From: JTS-RE9 sp964649195
GTDB lineage: Bacteria > Planctomycetota > Phycisphaerae > Phycisphaerales > Phycisphaeraceae
Assembly: GCA_964649195.1 (NCBI GenBank)
Contig: CAZYPK010000112.1
Location: forward strand, 1 to 17,875
Direction: 5' to 3'
DNA length: 17,875 nucleotides
How positions within the stretch are numbered: position 1 is the first letter of the stretch; each line of letters starts with the position of its first letter. The notes beneath the pieces are model-generated. The model saw nothing but the letters and a program-made list of their open reading frames with translations. It was not told the DNA's origin and did not search any database. Below, piece by piece: positions 7,228 to 14,485 of the stretch. The position numbers were made by a program, and so were the translations under genes.

Positions 7228-8010
7228 TCAGCGATTGTTGTAGTTGTTGTCGTAGGTGTTCGAATCGGTGATGCGGTAAGGCGTCGAGTAGGCCTGGATC
7301 GCAGGCTGAACCGGCGCAAGCAGGTTCTGGACGATGCGTCCGAACCAGGCGAAGGGGTTGGTCGGCATCCAGAAGATGTCGCCTTCCTCCAGCACGGCGT
7401 TGTATTTCAGGTCGCCGGTCTCCACCATTTCGCGCACATCGACACTCATACGGCGGATCAGCTCGTTGCGTTCGTTGGGACGCAGAAGGACGGCCTTTTC
7501 AGGCCAGGCCGAAGTGGGAATGCCGTTGCTCATCACCGCATGAAGCACGTTGTCGCGCCCGGTGTAGGAGCGGGGCCCCTGAATTTCGCCCGCCATGTAG
7601 TAGAACTTGGAGTTGGCGCCGACAAGCTGAATCTGAACCGTCACATCCTGGTAGTACTTGAGAATCCTCTCTTCGATCTCGGCGCCAAGCTGCGTCGGGG
7701 TCTTGCCGGCGGCGAAGATGTCGCCCACCAGATGCAGCGTCACGAACCCGTCCGAACGAATGGAAAGCACCTGATCGTTGATCTCCGGCGCGCTGGGGGC
7801 GATCACGCGGACCGAATCGGGAGGCTCAAGCACATAAGGCTTGCCCGCCACGATCGGACGCGGGGTCTTGATGAAGTCATCGTAATCGGTGTACTTGGGC
7901 GGACCGCAGCCCACCAGACTCAACGCCAGCGCAATGACCGCCAGCATGGGAGCAAATTGATTAATCCTTCCGGTAACGACCCGATACTGTTCTGTTCGCG
8001 ATTCCTGCAT
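7228..8010 (-). CDS. Polysaccharide export lipoprotein (Wza-like)
   Basis: A protein of 260 aa forming the outer-membrane export channel for the exopolysaccharide. The signal peptide has a charged start, a hydrophobic core (MLAVIALALSL) and lipobox LVGC with Cys35. The polysaccharide-export domain starts near 57 with YVLEPPDSVRV and holds RSDGFVTLHLVGDI and the helix GAEIEERILKYYQD. An SLBB-type part follows, FYYMAGEIQGPRSYTGRDN and DIFWMPTNPFAWFG. The Asn/Tyr-rich tail (DSNTYDNNYNNR) is unusual. The length is shorter than E. coli Wza and fits the one-SLBB export proteins of exosortase loci. The ATG at 8010 has GGAG seven bases upstream. A later ATG at residue 22 would remove the positive n-region and is less likely. 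Confidence 0.92.
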   Translation of the reverse strand: MQESRTEQYRVVTGRINQFAPMLAVIALALSLVGCGPPKYTDYDDFIKTPRPIVAGKPYVLEPPDSVRVIAPSAPEINDQVLSIRSDGFVTLHLVGDIFAAGKTPTQLGAEIEERILKYYQDVTVQIQLVGANSKFYYMAGEIQGPRSYTGRDNVLHAVMSNGIPTSAWPEKAVLLRPNERNELIRRMSVDVREMVETGDLKYNAVLEEGDIFWMPTNPFAWFGRIVQNLLAPVQPAIQAYSTPYRITDSNTYDNNYNNR

Positions 8011-8033
8011 ACCGTGGCTCCAAGTTCACTGTT

Positions 8034-8148
8034 GAGATTCCTGAACAACCTCGCGCCCAGGCCGCTTGCGGCGTAGCCATCCGTGGTTCCCCCCGGATGA
8101 CCCCGGATCCCCCGGTTCACGCCACCTCGATGGTCATTCAAAAGCCCC
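8034..8148. repeat. Palindromic element with GGTTATTCAG ends, copy B (diverged)
   Basis: The left part is GAGATTCCTGAACAACC at 8034-8050 followed by the shared CGCGCCCAGGCCGCTTGCGG block. The right part resembles copy A (CCCCCGGTTCAC) and ends with a decayed GGTCATTCAAAAG-type arm. The middle has an extra GGATGACCCCGGATC-like insertion. It lies in the 270-bp gap between the phosphoglycosyl transferase and Wza-like genes. It is the oldest-looking of the three copies. Confidence 0.65.
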
Positions 8149-8164
8149 TGTCATGTCACGTCAA
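8136..8164 (-). promoter_or_regulatory. Candidate promoter for the Wza-like gene
   Basis: On the minus strand, TTGACG (8159-8164) and TTGAAT (8136-8141) are 17 bp apart. Transcription would start near 8129 and the leader would run through repeat copy B for about 120 nt. The -10 box falls in the end of that repeat. It would give the export genes expression separate from the upstream sugar transferase. Support is the hexamers and spacing only. Confidence 0.28.
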
Positions 8165-8280
8165 AAACAAACGCAATCGACGCGACATCCTGTCTAACGT
8201 CGGCTAGCAATCCCCTCCGCTGTAGCTCCAGATGCAGATGATTCAAAGCAACCGCGCTATCGGACCGTCCAATCGCCTCG

Positions 8281-8940
8281 TCATCTGGCCCCTTGGTCCC
8301 GGAACTTGGCGAACGTCGCAATCAGCAGTTTCATTTCCAGCCCAAGGCTCATGTTCTCGATGTAGTACAGATCCATTTCCAGCTTGCGCTTCACCGAGTT
8401 GATGTCCGTGTCGTAGCCGTTGTGAATCTGGGCATAGCCCGTCAGTCCGGGCTTGACCGCCAGACGGCGTTCGAAATCAGGCATTTCCCGGCTCAGTTCC
8501 TCGAACAGTTCAGGCCGCTCGGGCCGGGGACCGACCAGGCTCATTTCACCGCGCAGGATGTTGAAAAGCTGCGGCAGTTCATCGACGTGGCTTTTTCGCA
8601 TCCATTTGCAAAGGGGGATGATTCGCGGGTCATCGGCGCCGGCCCGCACCGCACGGCCGGCCTTTTCGGAATCGACGTACATCGAGCGCAGCTTGTAGAT
8701 CGTGAACAGCCGGCCATTAAGCCCCACGCGGACCTGACGGTAAAGCACCGGACCTGCGGGGTCGCTGATCTTGATGATGGCCGCGCAAAGGAGCATGACC
8801 GGCAGGAAGATCAGCAGGGCGACGGCTCCGCCGATGATGTCGATCAGCTCCTTGAAGATGCGGAACTGCCGACGCGCCAGCCCCCAGAGGATCCCGCCGC
8901 CGCCGACACCCACCATCGCCACCGTAATTGGTTCAGGCAT
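8281..8940 (-). CDS. Initiating phosphoglycosyl transferase (bacterial sugar transferase)
   Basis: A protein of 219 aa that should transfer a sugar phosphate from a UDP-sugar to undecaprenyl phosphate, the first step of exopolysaccharide synthesis. A Gly-rich hydrophobic N-terminus is followed by FKELIDIIGGAVALLIFLPV at about 29-48, the re-entrant membrane helix of monotopic enzymes. The catalytic Asp-Glu pair is D120 E121 in SHVDELPQL. Family blocks are YKLRSM at 82-87, SLVGPRPERPE at 134-144 and KPGLTGYAQI at 163-172. It is the small form, without the multi-span N-terminal domain of WbaP/WcaJ. I chose ATG 8940 with GGAG close upstream; a TTG at 8994 is in frame but unsupported. First gene of the locus in transcription order. 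The substrate sugar cannot be read from sequence. Confidence 0.93.
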   Translation of the reverse strand: MPEPITVAMVGVGGGGILWGLARRQFRIFKELIDIIGGAVALLIFLPVMLLCAAIIKISDPAGPVLYRQVRVGLNGRLFTIYKLRSMYVDSEKAGRAVRAGADDPRIIPLCKWMRKSHVDELPQLFNILRGEMSLVGPRPERPELFEELSREMPDFERRLAVKPGLTGYAQIHNGYDTDINSVKRKLEMDLYYIENMSLGLEMKLLIATFAKFRDQGAR

Positions 8941-9208
8941 AACACTCCAACCCTTCCACCAACACGAATCTGATCCGTCAACCGAACATTTCAAAACGAT
9001 TCAAAACGATCCGCCACCGTGCCAGCTTTCATCACCCATCGACCTGATCCGCCCCGGGCTTCAAGGCTCCGTCCCGGCGGTGCGAAAACGGGCCTCGCCC
9101 AGACAAACATCCTCATGAACACACAACCCTCTGAATCTTCCATCTCGGGCTGATTGCCTTCTCAAGACGTGGGCTACATGACTGATAAATCAAGATTCCA
9201 CCGTCAAT

Positions 9209-9236
9209 AACCTACACCAACCCGAAGCCTTGTCAA
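9209..9236 (-). promoter_or_regulatory. Candidate promoter for the exopolysaccharide locus
   Basis: On the minus strand a perfect TTGACA (9231-9236) is followed after 16 bp by TAGGTT (9209-9214). The -10 match is weak. Transcription would start near 9202, leaving a 260-nt leader before the phosphoglycosyl transferase ATG at 8940. Such a leader could carry regulation, but I see no structured element in it. Confidence 0.33.
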
Positions 9237-9312
9237 CCCCTTTTTGTGCGTTTGAACACGAAATACACGCTTGAATCAAAAACTCGACATCCTCCCAAGC
9301 CGGCGAAGCCGG

Positions 9313-9585
9313 AAGCTCCAAATCACAAAATCCAAATCTCAAACAAGCTCCAAATATCAAGCAAGGCATCGAATGACCCGCCAGTGGACGGCGAATTTGC
9401 GTGCTTCCGTCCTTTTGAATTGATTCCGCCTTGATTCTGCCTTGATTCCGCCTTGATTCTGCCTTGATTCTGCCTTGATTCCGCCTTGATTCCGCCTTGA
9501 TTCTGCCTTGATTCCGCCTTGATTCCGCCTTGATTCTGCCTCGTTTGGAGCTTGTTTGAGATTTGAATCTTGTGATTTGGAGCTT
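9313..9585. repeat. Inverted repeat with 42-bp arms around a tandem array
   Basis: The left arm 9313-9354 starts AAGCTCCAAATCAC and ends CAAACAAGCTCCAAA. The right arm 9544-9585 is its reverse complement with 40 of 42 bases matching. A related but more decayed inverted repeat is at 12531-12680. The loop here (9355-9543) contains the 11-mer array. The arms are AT-rich and non-coding; the right arm creates a false N-terminal extension of the transporter frame. Confidence 0.85.
9420..9540. repeat. 11-bp tandem array, 11 copies
   Basis: The unit TTGATTCYGCC is repeated 11 times without gaps. The only variable base is position 8, which is C or T in the order C T C T T C C T C C T. There are no spacers, so it is not a CRISPR array. 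The otherwise perfect copies suggest recent expansion. It fills the loop of the inverted repeat 9313-9585. Confidence 0.95.
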
Positions 9586-9645
9586 TACTTCTGTGCGCCG
9601 TGCGCAGAAGTTTCAGTGTCAGACTCTACGCACAACCCCCTCGCC

Positions 9646-10677
9646 ATGTTCGTTTCGCCTCCGGGTACACTGCCGCCCGTGGCGATTTTTCTGACCATCT
9701 TCACCGATATCATCCTGCCTGTGCTGGTCATGGTCGGCCTGGGGGCCGCCCTGCAAAAGGTCAAGCCGCTCGATATCAACACCCTCAGCAAAGTCACCGT
9801 CTGGCTTCTGGTCCCCTCGTTCCTCTTCGTTCGCGTCTATGAAAGCGACCTCACCTGGCAGCAGATCGGCGGCGTCTCCCTGGCCTTGCTGATGCCCATG
9901 ATCGCAGTCGGCCTCGTCCTTTATGCCATCCTCAAAAAAATGGCCCTGCCCACGGCGGCCATGTCCGCCATCATCATGAGCGCCGTCGTCGTCAACGCAG
10001 GCAACTTCGGCATCCCCGTCGCCCAACTCACCTACACCCCCACCGCTGCCTCTGCTCCTGCCCCTGCCGCCTCCCCTCCCGCCCCCCTCCTCTCCTTCCC
10101 CGGCATGACCCCCCAAGACGGCATTGCGGTCCAGGCCCTGTGCGTCCTCATTTCCAACCTCACCCTCTGGTGCTTCGGCTACATCGCCATGTCCATCGCC
10201 AAGGGCGACAGCATCGCCCGAGGCATCCTGGGCTACTTCAAGCTCCCGATGATCTACGCCACCGTCCTCGCCTTCGTCCTGCGCGACACCGGCGCCACGC
10301 TCCCCAAAGTCATCTCATTCCCCCTGCACCTGCTCACCGACGCCACCGTCCCCATCATGCTCATCACCCTGGGGGCGCAACTCGCCCGCAGCGCCCGCTG
10401 GCCCTCATGGAAAATGGTGCTGCCCGTCGCGGCCATCAAGCTGCTGGTGATGCCGCTGATCACCTTCCCCATCGCCCTGGCCCTGGGCATGTGGCCCTGG
10501 CCCGGGGCGCAACTGGTCATCTCCGCCGCAGGCCCCGCCGCGGTGAACGTGCTGTTCATCACCCTGGAACTGGGAGGCGATTCGGAACTGGCCGCCGATT
10601 GCGTCTTCTGGTCCACCGTGCTGTGTGCGGCGACCGTGACGGTGGTCATCGCGGTGGTGTCGATGGCGGGCGGATGA
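9646..10677 (+). CDS. AEC-family transporter (auxin efflux carrier type permease)
   Basis: A protein of 343 aa with about ten hydrophobic segments in two halves, the layout of AEC permeases. Recognisable parts are the opening FTDIILPVLVMVGLGAALQK, the VVVNAGNFGIPVA segment of the first half (Asn-Gly in a broken helix) and the GGDSELAADCVFWST end of the second half. The substrate is unknown; bacterial members export or import small organic acids or amino acids. Between halves, at about 128-160, there is an Ala/Pro-rich loop (ASAPAPAASPPAP) that looks like a low-complexity insertion. The frame is open upstream to 9556, but that extension is translated repeat sequence, so the ATG at 9646 is preferred. 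No ribosome site is obvious. It is alone on its strand; the next gene is convergent. Confidence 0.85.
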   Translation: MFVSPPGTLPPVAIFLTIFTDIILPVLVMVGLGAALQKVKPLDINTLSKVTVWLLVPSFLFVRVYESDLTWQQIGGVSLALLMPMIAVGLVLYAILKKMALPTAAMSAIIMSAVVVNAGNFGIPVAQLTYTPTAASAPAPAASPPAPLLSFPGMTPQDGIAVQALCVLISNLTLWCFGYIAMSIAKGDSIARGILGYFKLPMIYATVLAFVLRDTGATLPKVISFPLHLLTDATVPIMLITLGAQLARSARWPSWKMVLPVAAIKLLVMPLITFPIALALGMWPWPGAQLVISAAGPAAVNVLFITLELGGDSELAADCVFWSTVLCAATVTVVIAVVSMAGG

Positions 10678-10712
10678 CCGGGAACAGGAAACAGGGGGCA
10701 GCGGACAGAAAA

Positions 10713-10833
10713 GGCAATTGGTTATTATTTATTGATTATTGCTTATTGCTTATTGGGGGAGCGGCCTTCGCCGCTGTTCACCGTCCCTTCAAATAAGAAA
10801 TAAGCAATCACCAATAAATAATAACCAATCGCC
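10713..10833. repeat. AT-rich inverted repeat between convergent genes
   Basis: The left arm 10713-10755 starts GGCAATTGGTTATTATTTAT. The right arm 10791-10833 is its reverse complement with a few mismatches (CCAATAAATAATAACCAATC). Outside the arms, CCTGTTCCC-type units also recur in opposite orientation (10680-10706 and 10865-10897) and CTCAAAT is repeated three times at 10837-10857. The arms match the family at 3164-3316. In this place a transcribed hairpin could serve both convergent genes as a stop, though no T-run follows directly. Confidence 0.78.
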
Positions 10834-10907
10834 TTTCTCAAATCTCAAATCTCAAATCTCTGTGTCCTGTTCCCTGTCCCCTGTTCCCTGTCTCCTGCCA
10901 GGCTGGA

Positions 10908-12146
10908 TCACACGAACAAACCGTGGGTGAAAAAGAGCGCCGAGAGCAGCACGAGGATGCCCAGGATCATCCACTCGGACCACCAGGCGGCAGGCCGACG
11001 AAAGAGGGTGAACAGGACCAGCGGCACGATGGCGTAGCGCGAAGTGATCAGCCAGGAGGCTGAGAGAAAGAGGAGGCTGGCCGGGTAAGCGGACAGCAGC
11101 GCCGGAGCCCGAAACGGCACGGCAATCAGAAGGAACGAGGCGAGCACGATCGGCACGAGGTAGGCCGCCCGCACCGGCATGGAGGACCCGATCAGGGCCA
11201 GTTGATCGTTGAGCATGCCCGAAGGCTGGTTGTAGGGATTGGTCGCGCTGAAGGTGAACCAGAAGGTCACGGATGCCGCGACGGGAAGCAACAGCAGCGC
11301 GGGCCTGGCCGCCAGTCGCCGCCGCAACTCGCCGAAGCATGCGATCAGCAGGGGGAAGAAGTAGGCCAGAAGGATGACCATCGTGACGAAGACGTTGCCG
11401 CTGTGGAAGGCGAAGGTCGGATGCGCCCTGCGGTCTCCCACGGCAAATCCGCCGTTGACGAGCACAAACGCGAGAAACAGGAGCTGGACGCCGACGAAGC
11501 CCCACAACGGCCTCACTGACGCGAGCAGACGGTGAATGTCAAAGCGAAGCCCGTGAATCTGCACGTAGGCGAGGAAGTGGAACAGCGCGACCCAGATGAT
11601 GTTGTTCTGCCGCACGGCAACGCTCGCGCCGGCAAACAGCGCCGCCGGCAGATATCGACGCCGCTCGGTGGCGAACAGCGCCGCCAGGATCGTGCAAAGC
11701 GAGAAAGGGTCCGTATAAACCCACATCGAAAACGGCAGCAGCATCGGCAGGAAGAAGCATTGCAAAGCCCGCATGCATCGCCGCCAAGGCGTCAGTTCCG
11801 AACCGATGAAGTACGCCAGATAGACAAAGGGCACGCTGATGAGCATCGACAGCAGCCGCAGCGATTCGAGCGACTGCATGCCGGTGACCTTGGCCAGCCC
11901 CGCCATGACGACGTGATAACCGGGCAGTTGCGGCAGACCGGGGTGCATGTGCTTGCCACCGGACAGGTAAATCTCGATCTGCCGGACGTGATGCCATTCG
12001 TCCGTCACATAAGACGCCCCGTGGTAGTGAATCCAGCCGACGCCGAGCACGGCAACCACCACGAAGGTCAGACAGACCAGTGCCGCGCGGTGCTGCGAGG
12101 CCGCCCCGGATCGATCCAGCGCAGGTTGAATGGACGAATCATTCAT
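10908..12146 (-). CDS. Multi-span membrane glycosyltransferase resembling DIE2/ALG10
   Basis: A protein of 412 aa with roughly ten or more hydrophobic segments. Three places match what I know of eukaryotic ALG10, the ER enzyme that adds the last glucose to the dolichol-linked oligosaccharide using dolichyl-phosphate glucose. These are YVTDEWHHVRQIEIYLSGG followed by LPQLPGYHVV near the N-terminus (the D-E-xx-H luminal loop), SVAVRQNNIIWVALFHF in the middle, and GGFAVGDRRAHPTFAFH. The expected role is a polyprenyl-phosphate-sugar-dependent transferase at the outer face of the inner membrane. The true substrate is unknown. The start could be a GTG at 12155 or the ATG at 12146; neither has a good ribosome site. 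It may work with the nearby exopolysaccharide locus, but it has its own orientation and position. Confidence 0.75.
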   Translation of the reverse strand: MNDSSIQPALDRSGAASQHRAALVCLTFVVVAVLGVGWIHYHGASYVTDEWHHVRQIEIYLSGGKHMHPGLPQLPGYHVVMAGLAKVTGMQSLESLRLLSMLISVPFVYLAYFIGSELTPWRRCMRALQCFFLPMLLPFSMWVYTDPFSLCTILAALFATERRRYLPAALFAGASVAVRQNNIIWVALFHFLAYVQIHGLRFDIHRLLASVRPLWGFVGVQLLFLAFVLVNGGFAVGDRRAHPTFAFHSGNVFVTMVILLAYFFPLLIACFGELRRRLAARPALLLLPVAASVTFWFTFSATNPYNQPSGMLNDQLALIGSSMPVRAAYLVPIVLASFLLIAVPFRAPALLSAYPASLLFLSASWLITSRYAIVPLVLFTLFRRPAAWWSEWMILGILVLLSALFFTHGLFV

Positions 12147-12361
12147 GCGTGACACGGCTGGGCGAATCTACAAATGGGAAACGGAAAAACCCCGTGCGAC
12201 ATCGCGGCCGGAACATGACCAACCGCCGAAGGTTGTATCGGCTCGCCTCACAATGGAAATGAATGATGCCGCGCAAGGCCGTTGGTACGCAGCAAGCGCA
12301 TTTGAGCGAACGGCACCCTGGCAAAACACGGACGCCAAGATGTGAAACAACGCAAAACCAA

Positions 12362-12435
12362 TACGCCCGGCAGGGCTCGAACCTGCAACCTGCGGTTCCG
12401 AAGACCGCCGCTCTATCCAATTGAGCTACGGGCGC
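12362..12435 (-). tRNA. tRNA-Arg (anticodon UCG)
   Basis: A 74-nt cloverleaf on the minus strand. The acceptor stem GCGCCCG pairs with CGGGCGT with a G-U at the first pair. The D arm is GCTC / GAGC, the anticodon stem GCGGT / ACCGC encloses CTTCGGA, and the T arm is GCAGG TTCGAGC CCTGC. The discriminator base is A and the CCA end is not encoded. The anticodon UCG reads CGA arginine codons. Confidence 0.95.
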
Positions 12436-12447
12436 AGCGAATGTGAA

Positions 12448-12476
12448 AGAGTAGCCGGGGAATCGAAGCAGGGCAA
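12448..12476 (-). promoter_or_regulatory. Candidate promoter of tRNA-Arg
   Basis: On the minus strand TTGCCC (12471-12476) and TACTCT (12448-12453) are 17 bp apart and the -10 box ends 12 bp before the tRNA. The hexamers match only 4 and 3 of 6 positions, so support is mainly position and spacing. Confidence 0.28.
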
Positions 12477-12530
12477 CCCGAAGGAGAAACGGCGCCAGTG
12501 CCGTTCAATTCTCGGCACCCACTCTGTCGG

Positions 12531-12680
12531 AAGTTCCAAATGACAAAACTCAGACTCCAAACAAGTTCCAAAGAACAAAAAACGCAATCAAAACAGAATC
12601 CGGATTCGGATCGGTTTTTGCCCGGTTCGGCTCGCTTTTGAAGTTTGTTTGAGATTTGGATTTTGCGATTTGGAGCTTTT
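12531..12680. repeat. Inverted repeat of the AAGCTCCAAATC family, decayed copy
   Basis: The left arm begins GAAGTTCCAAATGACAAAAC (12531) and contains TCCAAACAAGTTCCAAAG. The right arm, about 12638-12680, is the reverse complement of a form starting AAAGCTCCAAATCGCAAAAT. The arms have several mismatches, unlike the 40/42 match at 9313-9585. The loop contains one GATTCTG-like unit where the other copy has the 11-mer array. Confidence 0.7.
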
Positions 12681-12895
12681 GTTTCCGGTGATGAGTCGGA
12701 GAATTAAACGACCCTGGCACCGGCGCCGTTTCAGGGTCCGTGGGGGCGGACCATTCGTTCGCATCTGCTTTCGGGAACAGCGTTTGAATGGATTGTCTCC
12801 AGTCTTGACATGTTTTCCACAGCCGGACGGCACCTTGGACCACAGGCGAATATCGAACGCAACATCATTGTTAAGCTGTGTTTATAACTATCAAT

Positions 12896-12924
12896 TTGAC
12901 ACGGAGGTCATTTTCTGCGAGAAT
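12896..12924 (+). promoter_or_regulatory. Candidate promoter of folC
   Basis: A perfect TTGACA (12896-12901) and GAGAAT (12919-12924) are 17 bp apart. Transcription would start near 12931, leaving a 20-nt leader that holds GAAGG at 12937-12941 before the ATG at 12951. The -10 match is 4 of 6. Confidence 0.45.
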
Positions 12925-12950
12925 GATCCCCAATGTGAAGGTTGCGTCCC

Positions 12951-14456
12951 ATGAATAAAGTCAATGCCGCTAATAAAACCAAAAAACCCGCCGGCCGCAA
13001 GGCTGGTGTTTCCATAAAGACTGCCATGACCACCCCCAAGGGCGCCAAGCCCGCCGCCTCCAAATCCGTCCCCAAGACACCCGCCAAAACCTCCAAGACC
13101 GACCCCATCGCCAACTACACGATGGCGGTGCGGTGGCTCAACACGCATACGAACTACGAGCTGATGCGCATCGTGCCTTACAACACGCGCACCTTCAGCC
13201 TCGACCGCATGCGCAAGCTGCTCGAACTCTTGGGCAATCCGCACGAGCAGATCAAGTGCGTGCAGATCGCAGGCACCAAGGGCAAAGGCTCCACCTGCGC
13301 CATGCTCGCCAGCGTGCTCAAGACCTGCGGCTACACCACCGGCCTCTATATCTCGCCCCACCTGGTCGATCTGCGCGAACGCATCACCATCGACGGCCAC
13401 ATGATCAGCCACGGCGACATGGCGGACATCCTCAAGATCATCGAAGCGAATTACAGTGTTTTTGGTGACAACCCGCCCAGCTTTTTTGACATCATGACCG
13501 GCGCCGCCCTGCGCCACTTTGCGGATCAGGCGGTTGACATTGCCGTGCTGGAGACCGGCCTGGGCGGCCGTCTGGATTCGACCACCGCGGTCACGCCGCT
13601 GGTCACCGCGATGAGCCACATCAGCCTGGACCACATGAACATCCTGGGCAAGCAGATCGCGCAGATCGCCAAGGAAAAGGCCGGTATTTTCAAGAAGGGC
13701 GTGCCGGCGGTCAGCGTGGAACAGGAACCGGAAGTGGCCGCGGTCCTTGATGAGGCCGCCGCCGCCGCGGGGACCACGATCGAATACACCGGCAGGCAGA
13801 TCGACTTCAGCTATCGCTTCGAATCGAACAAGGAACTGGGGCCGCACACCCGCGTCAGCGTCACCACGGCCACAAGCCGTTGGGAGCATGTGGCGGTTCC
13901 TTTGCGCGGCGAACACCAGGCCCACAACTGCGGCCTGGCGCTGGGCGTGCTCGACAAGCTCAAGGCCAGCGGCTTCAACATTCCCGAAAACAAAGTCACC
14001 GCCGGCCTGGCCGCCACGCAACTGGCCGGCCGCATGGAGCAGGTCTGGACCGAGCCGCGCGTGATCCTTGACGGCGCCCACAACGGCGTCTCCATCAAGT
14101 CGCTCATCCGCGCCCTGGGCGCCCACATCTCCTACGATTCGCTCGTGGTCATCTTCGGCTGCGGGCAGGACAAGGATGTCAACGGCATGCTCAAGCAGCT
14201 TTCCCTCGGCGCCGACAAGGTGATCTTCACCAAGGCCAGGAGCAACCCCCGGGCGATGGAGCCGGAGGACCTGATCCATCGCTTCAACGACCTCTCCGGC
14301 AAGATGTCTCAGTCCGCCCCGACCTTGGAGGACGCCTTGCGTCTGGCCGGTCGAGCCGTCAGCCGCGAGGATCTGATCGTCATCACCGGCAGCTTCTATC
14401 TCGTGGGTGAAGGCAAGAAACACTTCGCGGAACTGGCGTCGCGGAAAAAGAAGTGA
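12951..14456 (+). CDS. folC: Folylpolyglutamate / dihydrofolate synthase with lysine-rich N-terminal tail
   Basis: A protein of 501 aa that joins glutamate to folates (and possibly to dihydropteroate). The P-loop is AGTKGKGST at 107-115. SPHLVDLRERI, the GLGGRLDSTTAV block, SLDHMNILG, EKAGIFKKGVPAV and the ligase-domain block VILDGAHN all follow in the usual order. The first 50 residues are atypical: twelve Lys and one Arg, no acidic residue, much Ala, Pro and Thr, like a histone H1 tail. The catalytic part starts near residue 53 (IANYTMAVRWL). I chose ATG 12951 because GAAGG lies nine bases upstream; a TTG at 12942 abuts that site and is unlikely. A terminator hairpin follows the stop codon closely. 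Confidence 0.95.
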   Translation: MNKVNAANKTKKPAGRKAGVSIKTAMTTPKGAKPAASKSVPKTPAKTSKTDPIANYTMAVRWLNTHTNYELMRIVPYNTRTFSLDRMRKLLELLGNPHEQIKCVQIAGTKGKGSTCAMLASVLKTCGYTTGLYISPHLVDLRERITIDGHMISHGDMADILKIIEANYSVFGDNPPSFFDIMTGAALRHFADQAVDIAVLETGLGGRLDSTTAVTPLVTAMSHISLDHMNILGKQIAQIAKEKAGIFKKGVPAVSVEQEPEVAAVLDEAAAAAGTTIEYTGRQIDFSYRFESNKELGPHTRVSVTTATSRWEHVAVPLRGEHQAHNCGLALGVLDKLKASGFNIPENKVTAGLAATQLAGRMEQVWTEPRVILDGAHNGVSIKSLIRALGAHISYDSLVVIFGCGQDKDVNGMLKQLSLGADKVIFTKARSNPRAMEPEDLIHRFNDLSGKMSQSAPTLEDALRLAGRAVSREDLIVITGSFYLVGEGKKHFAELASRKKK

Positions 14457-14462
14457 AGCGAG

Positions 14463-14485
14463 CCGGGCCGTGCCGGCCCGGTTTT
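14463..14485 (+). terminator. Intrinsic terminator after folC
   Basis: CCGGGCC at 14463-14469 and GGCCCGG at 14475-14481 form a 7-bp GC stem with a 5-nt loop, followed by four T. The hairpin begins 7 bp after the folC stop codon. The T tract is short. The hairpin part, but not the T tract, is duplicated at 14817-14835. Confidence 0.6.

Larger units (their letters stand above)
8941..9645. other. 705-bp divergent intergenic region
   Basis: This gap separates the minus-strand exopolysaccharide locus from the plus-strand transporter. Positions 8941-9208 and 9237-9312 hold no gene that I can support; small open frames there lack start signals and family resemblance. A candidate promoter lies at 9209-9236. 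From 9313 to 9585 a 42-bp-arm inverted repeat encloses an 11-mer tandem array. I see no sigma54 site or riboswitch. Confidence 0.6.
12436..12950. other. Intergenic region between tRNA-Arg and folC
   Basis: About 515 bp with no supported gene. Positions 12531-12680 are a decayed inverted repeat. Position 12681-12840 is GC-rich and shows nothing I recognise. From about 12850 the base composition becomes AT-rich, with the folC promoter candidate at 12896-12924. Confidence 0.6.

Noticed and set aside
7159..8076. Open frame of 305 codons on + opposite the Wza-like gene
   Set aside because: Shadow frame; its end is translated repeat copy B.
9420..9540. CRISPR-like array
   Set aside because: Units are 11 bp and directly adjacent, with no spacers and no cas genes nearby.
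9556..9645. N-terminal extension of the AEC transporter
   Set aside because: These 30 codons are mostly the right arm of the 42-bp inverted repeat, so they are unlikely to be protein-coding.
12550..12843. Small minus-strand protein of 97 codons
   Set aside because: It overlaps the decayed inverted repeat of the AAGCTCCAAATC family, whose translation gives recurrent Lys/Ser/Gln-rich sequence; no start signal.
12891..14423. Open frame of 510 codons on - opposite folC
   Set aside because: Antisense to a well-conserved folC; no motif, and composition typical of a GC-rich shadow frame.
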